Source: Ornithinibacillus massiliensis
GTDB taxonomy: Bacteria > Bacillota > Bacilli > Bacillales > Amphibacillaceae
Assembly (NCBI RefSeq): GCF_018310345.1
Contig: NZ_JAGXBY010000007.1
Span: 1-64,000 of the forward strand
DNA length: 64,000 nt
Reading direction: 5' to 3'
Part shown: one piece after another, positions 19,304 through 28,757 of the stretch
How the letters are laid out: every line of letters begins with the position of its first letter
Position numbering within the stretch: position 1 is the stretch's first letter
Notes under the pieces: model-generated
Database searches by the model: none
Told to the model about the DNA's origin: nothing
The model's input: only the letters and a program-made list of their open reading frames with translations
Program-made: the position numbers and the translations under genes

Positions 19304-19646
19304 TAAGGGGACGTGTATGCTTCTTGAATTAAACCTTACTTGTCTTAACCCCTCCTTATCTTCCTTTCAAGGTAGCTATCATTGGACAATCCAGGTATCA
19401 CAGAAATTTTTATGATATCACCCCTCATAATCTGGAGTACTTTCGCTTCCTCTTTTTTTGATAAATTACTATCCATGCTTCTTCGACAATTCGCTTTCCT
19501 TCCTTTTATTCCAGTAACTACTCTGGCGAAATGGCAGATTCTATTATTTTTAGTAAGTGAATGGGATTTGGGGTGTAATTTGTTATCTAGAAATAGATAT
19601 GTTTATAGACATTAGTACTGGGTTCTAATATATAAAGATAAATGAG
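19304..19646. other. Intergenic stretch with short broken reading frames
   Basis: A 77-codon plus-strand ORF (19382-19615) lacks a ribosome-binding site and looks random. On the minus strand a 43-codon frame also lacks a convincing start. Nothing here was accepted as a gene; decayed sequence is possible. Confidence 0.4.
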
Positions 19647-19690
19647 AGACGGTACGAATGTTTCGTTTAAACATACAAACCGTCTTTTTC
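19647..19690 (+). terminator. Intrinsic terminator-like hairpin
   Basis: AGACGGT...ACCGTCT with an inner TGTTT/AAACA pairing is followed by TTTTTC. No gene directly upstream explains it except possibly the 18701-19303 gene. Confidence 0.7.
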
Positions 19691-19777
19691 TTATTTGAAA
19701 ATCTCTACTAGTTATAGAAAATTCCCATCTAAGATAGATACAATACGTATAGAAATAAGGACTGGAGGGAAATTGGT

Positions 19778-20590
19778 ATGTTAGGATTTATTGGTTTTTT
19801 ATTAGTAGTAATAATTATGACGTTCATCATACTTATTATCAAGCGAATTATCATAGAGAACTCGAATAATCAAACAACTAGGCGACATCGAAACATACAT
19901 GTCAATCAACCTTCTAAAAATTGGAGTAGCAAGGTTATTCCGCATCCAAATAGTAAGCCCATCGAACCATCTGTAAGACATCCAAGCTATAAGGAAGCAA
20001 GTGGAAATGGTTTTCTAAGTACATTCTTGAATAAAGGGAATTATGGGGAATACTTAACCTATAAGGAACTCACCCGATTGAAAGGGTATCATCGAGTGAT
20101 GACTAATTTATATATACCGACAAAATCCGGAAAGAGCACGGAACTAGATCTAGTAATGATTTCTCAAAAAGGAATTTTTGTATTGGAATCAAAGAATTAT
20201 AGTGGATGGATATTTGGAAATGAGAGAAATAAGAATTGGATGCAAATGCTCCCAGGAGGCAGGAAGTTCCCATTTTTTAACCCAATCTGGCAAAATAGTG
20301 GTCATATCCAGGCATTAAAAGCTGTAGTAGGTATAGAAGAAGACTCATACTACCATTCTTATATTATTTTTAGTGAGCGCTGTAAATTGAAACAAATCCA
20401 AGTTTCCTCGCCGAATGTGGTGGTAATAAAGAGAAATAGGCTTATTGCAACTATCAAACAGACAATCCAACAAACAGAGGATAAGTTGACTACGAAGGAA
20501 ATCGATCAATTATATGAGAGATTGAGAGAATACACGCTAGTAGATGCTGAAACTAAACAAGCACATATTCGTCAAGTGAGCAAAAGATAA
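19778..20590 (+). CDS. NERD-domain (nuclease-related) membrane protein
   Basis: This 270-aa protein has an N-terminal membrane helix (GFIGFLLVVIIMTFIILIIK) and a low-complexity linker. A NERD domain follows at about residues 85-200, with GEYLTYKEL, STELDLVMISQKGIFVLESKN and HIQALK. The Asp-Glu-x-Lys-like residues (ELDLV, ESKNY) match the nuclease-like core of the family. The cellular role of NERD proteins is poorly known; DNA processing is suggested by fold only. GGAGGG precedes the ATG. A shared terminator separates it from the convergent tetR-like gene. Confidence 0.83.
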   Translation: MLGFIGFLLVVIIMTFIILIIKRIIIENSNNQTTRRHRNIHVNQPSKNWSSKVIPHPNSKPIEPSVRHPSYKEASGNGFLSTFLNKGNYGEYLTYKELTRLKGYHRVMTNLYIPTKSGKSTELDLVMISQKGIFVLESKNYSGWIFGNERNKNWMQMLPGGRKFPFFNPIWQNSGHIQALKAVVGIEEDSYYHSYIIFSERCKLKQIQVSSPNVVVIKRNRLIATIKQTIQQTEDKLTTKEIDQLYERLREYTLVDAETKQAHIRQVSKR

Positions 20591-20592
20591 AT

Positions 20593-20643
20593 AAATGGTC
20601 AGGTTTCTTATCCATCATAAGGAAAAAAACTGACCATTTATTA
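20593..20643. terminator. Convergent terminator between NERD and TetR genes
   Basis: AAATGGTCAG (20593-20602) pairs with CTGACCATTT (20630-20639), with an inner TTATCC/GGA pairing. T-rich on the plus side; it may serve both directions. Confidence 0.65.
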
Positions 20644-20662
20644 TACGAAATGTAATCGATGG

Positions 20663-21538
20663 CTATACCATTTTCAAATAATTCCACACCGCATTGGTAA
20701 ATAATTGTATTTGGGAGGTATTATCTGCTCCTTTAAATAAATCTAGAAATGGTTTCAATAGCTTTTGTACAACTATCTTGCGGATACGCTCCCGTTCCAA
20801 TTCACTAAGAATGACATCAAAAAGGTCTTGCTGTTCTTCGTTAAAATCATATTGTTCCTTCAATTGGTACGCCATATCTAATAATTCCGACTTTGTGATG
20901 GCGTTTCGATGTACATTTGTTTTCAGTGTTTCAATTGCAAAATTATTTAAAAACGTACTTCCCGTCTTCTTCATATGACCTATTATAAGTTCGATAAAGG
21001 ATAACAATGTTTCAATCAAGTCATGTAATACATAAGGGCTGTTTGTTACCTTGAGGGTAAATATCATATAATGCATCATTCCAAAATAAAGCACCGTTGC
21101 CTCTGATGCATACTCCCGAATATCTTCTCCTATTACCTCAACTAGTCTATTTGATAGCCATTCCATTTCGATAACGCGATGCAGCATGACGAGCTGTTTT
21201 AAATCCTCTTGGTTAGTTGAAAGGATATTTTCAAATAAGAGTTGGAGATTATTTTCCTTATTTAATTTCATTAAGATCGTAATTTGTTCAATTAACACGT
21301 CACGATCCGTAGGGTCCTTATCAATTTGCATGGCAACACGTTGCTGGCTAGCCTCATAACGGATATCCTCTAGTATCTCTGCTAAACAGTCATTCTTTGA
21401 AGAGAAGTAATTGTAAAATGTCCCCTTCGATATATTCGCTTTATCAATAATTTCCTGGATGGAAGTTTGTTGGAATCCTTTTTCGACAAATAGCCTTAAG
21501 GCGATACTAGCTACTTTACGTTTACGTTCGTTCATCAT
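20663..21538 (-). CDS. TetR/AcrR-family regulator
   Basis: The N-terminal TetR helix-turn-helix is clear: VASIALRLFVEKGFQQTSIQEIIDKANISKGTFYNYFSSK. At 291 aa it is longer than the usual 190-210 aa, with an extra C-terminal helical region of about 90 residues. The start is ATG at 21538 with GGAAAGGA upstream; a frame extension to 21703 would cross its own promoter and is rejected. It is divergent from an MFS drug-efflux gene. A palindrome lies between the two promoters, so it probably represses that gene and perhaps itself. Confidence 0.88.
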   Translation of the reverse strand: MMNERKRKVASIALRLFVEKGFQQTSIQEIIDKANISKGTFYNYFSSKNDCLAEILEDIRYEASQQRVAMQIDKDPTDRDVLIEQITILMKLNKENNLQLLFENILSTNQEDLKQLVMLHRVIEMEWLSNRLVEVIGEDIREYASEATVLYFGMMHYMIFTLKVTNSPYVLHDLIETLLSFIELIIGHMKKTGSTFLNNFAIETLKTNVHRNAITKSELLDMAYQLKEQYDFNEEQQDLFDVILSELERERIRKIVVQKLLKPFLDLFKGADNTSQIQLFTNAVWNYLKMV

Positions 21539-21563
21539 ATTAATCGATCCTTTCCTTATGTGT

Positions 21564-21648
21564 AGTATACGTTTCTTAGGGCTGGAAAACAATACTTTTA
21601 TACTAATAGTAAAAAAACCTTGCAAAAATTGAACTGCAGGTATAAAAT
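21564..21648. promoter_or_regulatory. Divergent promoters with a central palindrome (tetR-like / MFS)
   Basis: For the MFS gene, -35 TTGCAA (21620-21625) and -10 TAAAAT (21643-21648) are 17 nt apart. For the regulator, on the minus strand, -35 TTGTTT (21592-21587) and -10 TATACT (21569-21564) are 17 nt apart. Between them lies the odd palindrome TACTAATAGTA (21601-21611), extended by flanking T/A runs. This is a candidate TetR operator. Confidence 0.6.
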
Positions 21649-21691
21649 AATCAAATGCAAACAAATTAGTATAGAAAAGAAGGGAACAATC

Positions 21692-23203
21692 ATGAATACA
21701 CAAATGAATAAACCGCCATATTTAATGATTAGTATATTATTTATTGGTGCTTTCGTTTCATTTCTAAATAATTCATTATTAAACGTAGCGCTTCCGTCGA
21801 TTATGGTGGATTTAGAGATTAAAGATTATTCTACGGTACAATGGCTTGCTACGGGTTATATGCTTGTTAGTGGGATATTAATTCCAGCATCGGCATTTTT
21901 AATTACACGCTTTTCTAACCGTAGTTTATTTATTGCATCAATGGCTATTTTTACGTTAGGTACAGCAATTGCTGCTTTTGCTCCTAACTTTGGCCTATTG
22001 TTAACTGGTCGTATGATTCAAGCTGCAGGCTCTGCAGTGATGGGACCATTATTGATGAACATCATGTTAGTAAGTTTTCCACGTGAAAAACGTGGTACCG
22101 CAATGGGGATTTTCGGTATGGTAATGATTGCTGCACCTGCAATCGGTCCTACCCTATCCGGATATATTGTTGAGTATCACAATTGGCGTTTACTATTTGA
22201 AATGATCTTACCATTAGCGGTGATTAGTTTATTGCTAGCTATTTGGAAGTTCGGAAATGTCATGGAGCAAAATAAAAATGCGACACTAGATTATTTATCA
22301 GTCGTGTTATCTAGTCTTGGTTTTGGTGGGATTTTGTACGGAGTAAGTAGTGCTAGCTCAGATGGTTGGAGTGACCCGGTGGTAGTGACTACCTTAGTAG
22401 TTGGTGGTATCTCTTTAATCCTATTTATCGTTCGACAATTGAAAATGGATGAACCATTATTAGATTTGCGACCTTATAAATATCCAATGTTCACCCTAGC
22501 ATCCATTATCGCCATCGTTAATGCGGTTGCAATGTTCTCCGGTATGATTTTAACACCTGCTTATATCCAGGATGTACGTGGTATTTCACCATTTGAATCT
22601 GGTTTAATGCTTTTACCGGGTGCGATTATTATGGGAATTATGTCACCAATTACGGGAAGATTATTTGATAAATTTGGACCACGTGCTTTGTCTGTAATAG
22701 GGTTAACAATTACTGCTGTTTCTACGTACATGCTTGCACATGTACAAATTGATTCAACTTACACATACATTGTAATGGTCTATTCATTACGTATGTTTGG
22801 TATGTCCATGGTAATGATGCCAATCATGACAAACGGATTGAATCAGCTACCAACACGATTGAATCCACATGGTACAGCTATCAACAATACAGCACAACAA
22901 GTATCTGGCTCAATCGGTACTGCTGTTATGGTTACAATCATGACTACGGTTGCTACATCAAAAGGTGAAAGCTTAATGAGTGGTGTGGATCCTTCTACCT
23001 TAACCGAAGCATCTGTTGCTTCGATGTCTCAACAAGCATTGCTAAATGGGATACAGTACTCATTCTATGTAGCACTTGGAATTAACATTGTCGTGCTAAT
23101 CCTTGCTCTATTTATTAAACGAGTGGATACAAGCGATAAAGCAATTTATGAACTTGAGAAGCAAGAAAAAGGGCCTGAGAAACCGGAACCTGTCGTATCT
23201 TAA
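21692..23203 (+). CDS. MFS multidrug transporter, DHA2 (14-TM, EmrB/QacA) family
   Basis: This 503-aa proton-linked exporter has about 14 membrane segments. It contains the family motifs NVALPSIMVDL, GRMIQAAGSAVMGPLLM, and motif C, GMVMIAAPAIGPTLSGYIV followed by NWRLLF. The ATG at 21692 has an AAGGGA box upstream; an earlier in-frame start at 21620 falls in the promoter and is rejected. The adjacent divergent TetR-type gene suggests substrate-induced expression. Likely substrates are hydrophobic or cationic drugs (family knowledge). Confidence 0.92.
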   Translation: MNTQMNKPPYLMISILFIGAFVSFLNNSLLNVALPSIMVDLEIKDYSTVQWLATGYMLVSGILIPASAFLITRFSNRSLFIASMAIFTLGTAIAAFAPNFGLLLTGRMIQAAGSAVMGPLLMNIMLVSFPREKRGTAMGIFGMVMIAAPAIGPTLSGYIVEYHNWRLLFEMILPLAVISLLLAIWKFGNVMEQNKNATLDYLSVVLSSLGFGGILYGVSSASSDGWSDPVVVTTLVVGGISLILFIVRQLKMDEPLLDLRPYKYPMFTLASIIAIVNAVAMFSGMILTPAYIQDVRGISPFESGLMLLPGAIIMGIMSPITGRLFDKFGPRALSVIGLTITAVSTYMLAHVQIDSTYTYIVMVYSLRMFGMSMVMMPIMTNGLNQLPTRLNPHGTAINNTAQQVSGSIGTAVMVTIMTTVATSKGESLMSGVDPSTLTEASVASMSQQALLNGIQYSFYVALGINIVVLILALFIKRVDTSDKAIYELEKQEKGPEKPEPVVS

Positions 23204-23223
23204 TTTAATATAATCTCATAAGG

Positions 23224-23258
23224 AAGGTGTGGTGTCTGTGGATGCCATGCCTTTTTTA
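23224..23258 (+). terminator. Terminator of the MFS gene
   Basis: AAGGTGTGG pairs with CCATGCCTT (two G-U pairs) and is followed by TTTTTT. Confidence 0.7.
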
Positions 23259-23315
23259 TAGGTAAAAAGCGTTGTTTTTGATTCAAATAGTAGCTATGGT
23301 TTAGTTAAGTAGTCT

Positions 23316-23575
23316 ATTGATTAAATAGGAAGGAAACCTTTTCCCAATAAAACAGTAGAACGTGGGAATTCATTAATAAAATAGAGGACACCTTCCAGAA
23401 TGAATGACTGATTGGGTCAATTGATTAAGTAGGAAAGAAAGCTCCTTCAGAAATGAATGATTAAGGTAATTGATTAAATGGGAAGGAAACCCGATTGCAA
23501 TTGAACAATAGAACATAGAATTAATTAATCCTAGAGAGTGCCTTCTTTAATTTGAACAATTAAGGTAGGAAACTT
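23316..23575. repeat. Degenerate intergenic repeat cluster, about 50-bp spacing
   Basis: Diverged copies of a motif like ATTGATTAAATAGGAAGGAA recur at about 23316, 23420 and 23469, with weaker forms near 23372, 23524 and 23559. A longer unit starting CAATnnAACAnTAGAAC repeats at 23345 and 23498, 153 bp apart. No ORF covers the region. It differs in sequence from the arrays at 26.2 and 45.1 kb. Confidence 0.6.
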
Positions 23576-23690
23576 AGTTTTCAATGCTTAATTCACTCAT
23601 GCTATCGCAGTTTCCACTTCTAACTGGTATAATTGACAAACACAATGGAAAATATAGCTACGAACTACCGAAAGAAAAGGAGGAATCATG

Positions 23691-23954
23691 ATGGATCCAA
23701 TAGAAGTAGGCGAAGTATTTACAATTAGCGATGAAGAACAGGAAGAGAGTGAAGTGGAAGTTATCGCGAAAGTAACATTACAAGGTACGGATTATGTTGC
23801 GGTTAGCTTTGTGGAGGATTTGAAAGAAGAAACAGAAGAGGATATTGATATCTTTTTCTTAAAGCTGGATGCTGATGGTGAATTGTCTGCTATAGAAACC
23901 GATGAGGAATTTGATCAAGTATCAGAAGCATTTGACGCGATTATAGATGAGTAA
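23691..23954 (+). CDS. DUF1292 family acidic protein (YrzB-like)
   Basis: This 87-aa, strongly acidic cytoplasmic protein matches the DUF1292 pattern: an early VGEVFTISDEEQEE, then YVAVSF..., DIFFLKLDADGELSAIE and a final D/E-rich helix. The function is unknown in the family. Two ATG codons are adjacent; the second (23691) gives 7 nt from AAGGAGG and is preferred over the first (4 nt). It stands alone. Confidence 0.82.
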   Translation: MDPIEVGEVFTISDEEQEESEVEVIAKVTLQGTDYVAVSFVEDLKEETEEDIDIFFLKLDADGELSAIETDEEFDQVSEAFDAIIDE

Positions 23955-24224
23955 AAATTATCTACCTTTCGATGGGCATAATGGAAAATCAGTTATTTGT
24001 GTCCCGAAGCGTTAGACCAATATGAAACTTCGAATTGGCTGGAGTGATTTCGATGTATAATCGGATTCATTCCAGTCAACTTTTTTGATTGTAAGAAACA
24101 AAAGCATACTGTGTGTTCTTGTCCATAATTATTAGGTGGCTAACTAAATTGCACATTATGATTGAATCAATAAAAGAGTGATGGTAGTATAGTTAAGTAT
24201 GATTTAATTAGGAGGCTAAGTATT

Positions 24225-24668
24225 TTGGAACGGCAAATAGAAGAGCATATTGGATATCAAATTAGGGTTGCTGCTCATTTATTTCATAATCAATTCAATG
24301 AGCAACTGGCTAAATATGATGTAACGGTAGCCCAATCAAGGGTGTTGTTCCTACTCGTTGAGAAGGGACCACAAATGCAAGGGGAATTGCAGCAGCAACT
24401 ATATATTAAAGCCTCTACTATGAACGGAATTATTGAATCACTTTTAAATAAGCAATTAATTGAGAAGAAGGAATGTCCACAGGATAAGCGTTCGAGAATG
24501 ATTACCCTAACTGAAAAGGGAAGAATGATTGATCAAAGCCTCTGGGATGATGTATCTGAAACAGAGGAAAGGATTTTAAAGGGGTTTAAGAAGGAAGAAA
24601 TTGCCCTATTATGGATTTGGTTAGAACGGATAAAGGATAATATTATGGATATGAAAGAAGGGAAATAA
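24225..24668 (+). CDS. MarR-family transcriptional regulator
   Basis: This 147-aa winged-helix regulator has the recognition region LQQQLYIKASTMNGIIESLLNKQLI and the wing KECPQDKRSRMITLTEKGR, both typical of MarR. The start is TTG at 24225, with AGGAGG 9 nt upstream. It ends 2 nt before a MATE efflux gene, so the two form an operon, and the regulator probably controls efflux in response to a ligand. Confidence 0.92.
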   Translation: MERQIEEHIGYQIRVAAHLFHNQFNEQLAKYDVTVAQSRVLFLLVEKGPQMQGELQQQLYIKASTMNGIIESLLNKQLIEKKECPQDKRSRMITLTEKGRMIDQSLWDDVSETEERILKGFKKEEIALLWIWLERIKDNIMDMKEGK

Positions 24669-24670
24669 GC

Positions 24671-26068
24671 GTGGAAATGAAAAAGCAGACAGAATTACTT
24701 GGTACACAAAAGATTACAACCTTATTGCGTAATTTATCGATTCCAGCAATGATCGGTATGTTTGTCATGACATTATATAATGTAGTCGATACTATTTTTA
24801 TTTCTTATGGAGTTGGGATTGATGCAGTAGCTGGAACAACCGTTGCATTTCCTCTAATGATGATTGTAATGGCTATTTCTGCTGCACTTGGTGTGGGTGG
24901 AGCATCGGTGATCTCGCGCCGATTAGGAGAGCAAAGAGGAAACGAAGCGAATTTAGTATTTGGTAATATCATTTCGATGATTATCATCGTGAGTGTGGCT
25001 GGTTTACTTATTGCCTTCTTTTCATTGGAGCCACTACTTGTGCTCTTTGGGGCAACACCATCTACACTAGGTTATGCGATGGATTATATGTTCCCTATTA
25101 TGTTTGGAACATTTTTCTTCTCATTCGGTTTTGCGACGAATAATATCGTTCGCTCTGAGGGAAATGCACGTTTTGCCATGATGACCATGATTGTACCTGC
25201 GGTTATCAATATTGCGTTGGATCCAATTTTTATTTTTGTTATGGATATGGAAGTACAAGGTGCGGCAATTGCTACGGTTATTTCGCAAGCTAGTGTGACA
25301 TTGATGATTTTTAACTATTTTCGTAAAGGAAAAAGCTCCCTAAGTCTGTCTATGAAAGATTTAGCATTAAAGTGGGCTATCCTGAAGGAAGTAATGGCAA
25401 TTGGTATGCCTGCATTTGTTCAACAGGCTGCAGGAAGTATTATGATGATTGCGATTAATAGTATGCTGATTCAATTTGGTAGCGAATTTTATGTTGGGAT
25501 ATATGGTTTAATTCAACGTATTTTAATGTTCACCATCATCCCCATTATGGGTGTTATGCAAGGAATGATGCCGATTGTTGGCTATAATTATGGTGCAAAG
25601 CACTATGAACGAATGAGGGAAACTATTTGGATTACCATGAAAATCGTTACAGCATGTGCTACCCTCATCATGTTATTGTTAGTCATCATCCCTTCACCAT
25701 TTTTACGAATATTCACTGCGGATCCGGAAGTAATTAAAGAAGGCTCGAAAGCAATGCGTATTCTATTCATAGCCTTCTTTGTTGTTGGGGTGCAGGTTGT
25801 AGCGGGTGGTTTATACCAAGCATTAGGTAAACCAAAGCAAGCGCTAATTTTATCTTTATCTAGGCAAATCCTGATGTTAATCCCGTTAGTATTAATACTG
25901 CCACATTATTTTGGTGTGATTGGTGTGTGGCTGGCATTCCCAATTTCAGATGTATTATCCTTTATAATAACAGCAATCCTGCTTTATCGGGATAGGAATA
26001 CGATGTTAGTAAAAGGAAAGAATGAGGATAATGATGAAGACGAATCAAAAGTTGCATTAGAAGTATAG
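24671..26068 (+). CDS. MATE-family multidrug efflux transporter
   Basis: This 465-aa membrane protein has 12 expected helices. Typical MATE features include the N-terminal PAMIGMFVMTLYNVVDTIFI, GGASVISRRLGEQRGNEA, and the mid-protein PAFVQQAAGSIMMIAINSML that starts the second half. It would export cationic compounds using a Na+ or H+ gradient. The GTG start at 24671 has a GAAGGGA box; the ATG two codons later is the alternative. It is co-transcribed with the marR-type gene. Confidence 0.92.
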   Translation: MEMKKQTELLGTQKITTLLRNLSIPAMIGMFVMTLYNVVDTIFISYGVGIDAVAGTTVAFPLMMIVMAISAALGVGGASVISRRLGEQRGNEANLVFGNIISMIIIVSVAGLLIAFFSLEPLLVLFGATPSTLGYAMDYMFPIMFGTFFFSFGFATNNIVRSEGNARFAMMTMIVPAVINIALDPIFIFVMDMEVQGAAIATVISQASVTLMIFNYFRKGKSSLSLSMKDLALKWAILKEVMAIGMPAFVQQAAGSIMMIAINSMLIQFGSEFYVGIYGLIQRILMFTIIPIMGVMQGMMPIVGYNYGAKHYERMRETIWITMKIVTACATLIMLLLVIIPSPFLRIFTADPEVIKEGSKAMRILFIAFFVVGVQVVAGGLYQALGKPKQALILSLSRQILMLIPLVLILPHYFGVIGVWLAFPISDVLSFIITAILLYRDRNTMLVKGKNEDNDEDESKVALEV

Positions 26069-26090
26069 GCTGATGTTGTAGTTAATGAGG

Positions 26091-26124
26091 AGTAATCACT
26101 TTCGGGTGGTTACTTCTTTTTGTT
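26091..26124 (+). terminator. Terminator of the MarR-MATE operon
   Basis: AGTAATCAC (26091-26099) pairs with GTGGTTACT (26106-26114; one G-U) and is followed by TCTTTTTGTTTT. Confidence 0.85.
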
Positions 26125-26149
26125 TTGAAGGGAAGGTGTGATAGAGAAC

Positions 26150-26655
26150 GTATCTGTTACCAAAATGAGAAAGGAAAGCGAAAGAAGATAACAGAGGGAG
26201 GTTATCAGTTCCCTAAATGAGAAAGGAAAGCGGAAAAAGGTAACAGAGGGAGGTTATCAGTTCCCTAAATGAGGGAAGGAAAGCGGAAAAAGGTAACAGA
26301 AGGAGGTTATCAGTTCCCTAAATGAGAAAGGAAAGCGGAAAAAGGTAACAGAAGGAGGTTCTCAGTTTCCTAAATGAGGAAGGAAAGCGGAAAAAGGGCA
26401 CAGAAGGAGGTTATCAGTTCCCTAAATGAGAAAGGAAAGCGGAAAAAGGTAACAGAAGGAGGTTTTCAGTTCCCTAAATGAGGGAAGGAAAGCGGAAAAA
26501 GGTAACAGAAGGAATGCCTCTGTACCCTAAATGAGAAAGGAAAGTGGAAAAAGGTAACAGAAGGAATGCCTCAGTTCCCTAAACGAGAAAGGAAAGCGAA
26601 AAAAGGGCACAGAGAGTGTGCCTCAGTTCCCAAGATGAGAAAGGAAAGCTGAAAA
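26150..26655. repeat. Tandem repeat array A, ten copies, 52-bp period
   Basis: The landmark AAATGAG (or a one-base variant) recurs at 26163, 26215, 26267, 26320, 26372, 26424, 26476, 26529, 26581 and 26633. Spacing is 52-53 bp throughout. Within a unit the order is AAATGAGAAAGGAAAGCGG, AAAAAGGTAACAGAAGGAGG, then TTATCAGTTCCCT. Units are highly similar and mutate gradually toward the right end. There is no spacer structure, so it is not CRISPR. No reading frame stays open because 52 is not a multiple of 3. Confidence 0.95.
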
Positions 26656-26703
26656 GAAGAGAGCCACTCCAGCTGTATAGTGGTTCACTGGGGGAATGGC
26701 TCT
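26650..26703 (-). terminator. Terminator of the DUF779 / aldehyde dehydrogenase operon
   Basis: Minus strand: AGAGCCATTCC (26703-26693) pairs with GGAGTGGCTCT (26670-26660), followed by CTTCTTTT. The stem overlaps the end of the DUF779 gene and abuts repeat array A. Confidence 0.7.
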
Positions 26704-27050
26704 AATGCTTTTCGTTCTTGTTCGGTGAATACTCTTGATCTTGTGAGGAACCTCTTTCCTTCAGGTCCTTCAACAGAAAACATGCCGCCTCTACCCTCGA
26801 CTACATCGATTATCAGTTGGGTATGCTTCCAATAGTTATACTGATCCCGTGAGATATAGAAGGGGGTATCTCCTATTTCGCCTAATAGAATGTCTGAATC
26901 GCCAACTCGGAATTCGTTTCTTGGGTAGCACATTGGTGAACTACCATCACAGCAGCCGCCGGATTGATGAAACAATAATTCTCCATAAATTGCTTTTAGC
27001 TTCACTAATAGCTGAAGACATTCTTCGGTTGCGATTACACGCTTAACCAT
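26685..27050 (-). CDS. DUF779 domain protein, aldehyde dehydrogenase partner
   Basis: This 121-aa cytoplasmic protein has the DUF779 hallmark HQSGGCCDGSSPMCY with its Cys cluster, plus LLGEIGDTPFYIS and DVVEGRGGMFSVEGPEG. Genes of this family are regularly found next to acetaldehyde dehydrogenase genes, as here, where it follows the dehydrogenase 75 nt downstream on the same strand. The Cys cluster suggests metal or redox binding, but the function is not established. A GGGGTG box precedes the ATG. Confidence 0.9.
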   Translation of the reverse strand: MVKRVIATEECLQLLVKLKAIYGELLFHQSGGCCDGSSPMCYPRNEFRVGDSDILLGEIGDTPFYISRDQYNYWKHTQLIIDVVEGRGGMFSVEGPEGKRFLTRSRVFTEQERKALEPFPQ

Positions 27051-27065
27051 TTCTCACACCCCTTT

Positions 27066-27091
27066 TGGGACAAGGGACATTCCTTGTCCCA
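27066..27091 (-). other. Intercistronic hairpin
   Basis: TGGGACAAGG pairs perfectly with CCTTGTCCCA (10 bp, 6-nt loop) between the dehydrogenase and DUF779 genes. No T-run follows on the minus strand, so it is more likely an mRNA stability or processing stem than a terminator. Confidence 0.6.
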
Positions 27092-27125
27092 GACTGCTTA
27101 ATGCATTTTTTATAGGTTCAATCGA

Positions 27126-28646
27126 TTAGAATAAACCTCCAGGACCGTCGCTGTAGCTAATTAATAGATTCTTTGTTTGTTGATAGTGGCCAAGCATCAT
27201 GTGGTGATTTTCTCTACCAATCCCAGATTTCTTATAGCCACCAAAAGCAGCATGGGCTGGGTACTGGTGATAGCAGTTAGTCCATACTCTTCCTGCCTCA
27301 ATTCCACGGCCAAAGCGGTAGGCAGTATTGATATTACGACTCCACACCCCTGCACCTAAACCGTATAAGGTATCATTAGCGATTTGCATTGCTTCTTCTT
27401 TTGTTTTAAAGGTTGTAACAGAGAGAACTGGTCCGAAAATTTCTTCTTGGAACATACGCATGTTATTATGTCCTTTGAAGATAGTTGGTTGGACATAATA
27501 TCCTTCTGATAATTCGCCTTCCAGCTTATTCACACTACCTCCGACAAGAACCTCTGCACCTTCTTGTTTCCCGATATCTAAGTAGGAAATGATTTTTTCT
27601 AGTTGCTCGGAGGAAGCTTGTGCTCCCATCATTGTGTCTGTATCAAGTGGGTGACCAATTTTAATTTGATTCACTCGCTTAATAGCACGTTCCATAAATG
27701 GCTCATAAATGGATTCATGGATTAATGCTCTAGAAGGACAAGTACATACCTCCCCTTGATTTAAGGCAAACATGACTAGCCCTTCTACTGCCTTGTCTAG
27801 GAAGGCATCATCTTGTGCCATAACATCTTCAAAGAAAATATTTGGTGACTTACCACCTAATTCTAATGTAACAGGAATGATATTTTCGGATGCATATTGC
27901 ATGATTAAACGCCCAGTGGTGGTTTCGCCAGTGAAAGCAATTTTAGCGATACGACTGCTTGTAGCAAGCGGTTTACCTGCCTCTAGTCCAAAACCATTTA
28001 CAATGTTCACAACTCCAGGTGGTAATAGATCATGTATTAATTCCATTAGCACATGAATGGATGCTGGAGTTTGCTCAGCGGGCTTTAAGACGACACAATT
28101 TCCTGCAGCTAGTGCTGGTGCTAGCTTCCAGGTTGCCATCAATATTGGAAAATTCCATGGGATGATTTGGCCCACTACCCCTAATGGCTCATGAAAGTGG
28201 TAGGCAACGGTATCTTGGTCAATTTGACTAATACTACCTTCCTGTGCACGAATAGCTCCTGCAAAATAGCGGAAATGATCAATAGCAAGTGGTAAGTCAG
28301 CGGCTAACGCTTCTCTTACTGCTTTACCATTATCCCACGTTTCCGCAACGGCAAGCATTTCCAAGTTTTCTTCCATACGATCGGCGATTTTATTTAAGAT
28401 ATTGGCCCGTTCAGCTACTGATGTAGCTCCCCATGCATCTTTTGCTGCGTGTGCTGCATCAAGTGCTGCCTCAACGTCCTCTTTTGTAGAGCGAGCAATT
28501 TCACAAAATACTCCTCCTGTGACAGGGCTTACATTTTTAAAGTATTGACCATGAGCTGGGGGACGATATTCCCCACCAATAAAGTTGTCATATCGTTCTT
28601 TAAATTGAACTAATGCTCCTTCAGTATTTGGATTTGCATACTTCAT
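27126..28646 (-). CDS. Aldehyde dehydrogenase (acetaldehyde dehydrogenase, AldB/AcoD type)
   Basis: This 506-aa NAD(P)-dependent dehydrogenase oxidises an aldehyde, probably acetaldehyde, to the acid. Seen are the cofactor region [28 protein letters not shown], the catalytic glutamate in LELGGKSP, the catalytic cysteine region [11 protein letters not shown], and EIFGPVLSV near the end. The GEVCTCPSR form and the DUF779 neighbour are typical of the AldB/AcoD group. The ATG at 28646 lies 10 nt from AAAGGAGG; an upstream extension to 28682 lacks its own box. Confidence 0.92.
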   Translation of the reverse strand: MKYANPNTEGALVQFKERYDNFIGGEYRPPAHGQYFKNVSPVTGGVFCEIARSTKEDVEAALDAAHAAKDAWGATSVAERANILNKIADRMEENLEMLAVAETWDNGKAVREALAADLPLAIDHFRYFAGAIRAQEGSISQIDQDTVAYHFHEPLGVVGQIIPWNFPILMATWKLAPALAAGNCVVLKPAEQTPASIHVLMELIHDLLPPGVVNIVNGFGLEAGKPLATSSRIAKIAFTGETTTGRLIMQYASENIIPVTLELGGKSPNIFFEDVMAQDDAFLDKAVEGLVMFALNQGEVCTCPSRALIHESIYEPFMERAIKRVNQIKIGHPLDTDTMMGAQASSEQLEKIISYLDIGKQEGAEVLVGGSVNKLEGELSEGYYVQPTIFKGHNNMRMFQEEIFGPVLSVTTFKTKEEAMQIANDTLYGLGAGVWSRNINTAYRFGRGIEAGRVWTNCYHQYPAHAAFGGYKKSGIGRENHHMMLGHYQQTKNLLISYSDGPGGLF

Positions 28647-28757
28647 TTTATCCATTCCTCCTTTATAGTTAATGAAAATCAAGATGCTACCTCTATTAAA
28701 TTGCTATTCCAATATCTAGTAATTTATTCATGATTTTGGGATATTGAAGGCTTATTT

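Noticed and set aside
19382..19615. 77-codon plus-strand ORF
   Set aside because: No ribosome-binding site and unusual composition; flanked by sequence that looks decayed.
26150..26655. CRISPR array
   Set aside because: The whole 52-bp unit is conserved, with no unique spacers, and no cas genes are in the window.
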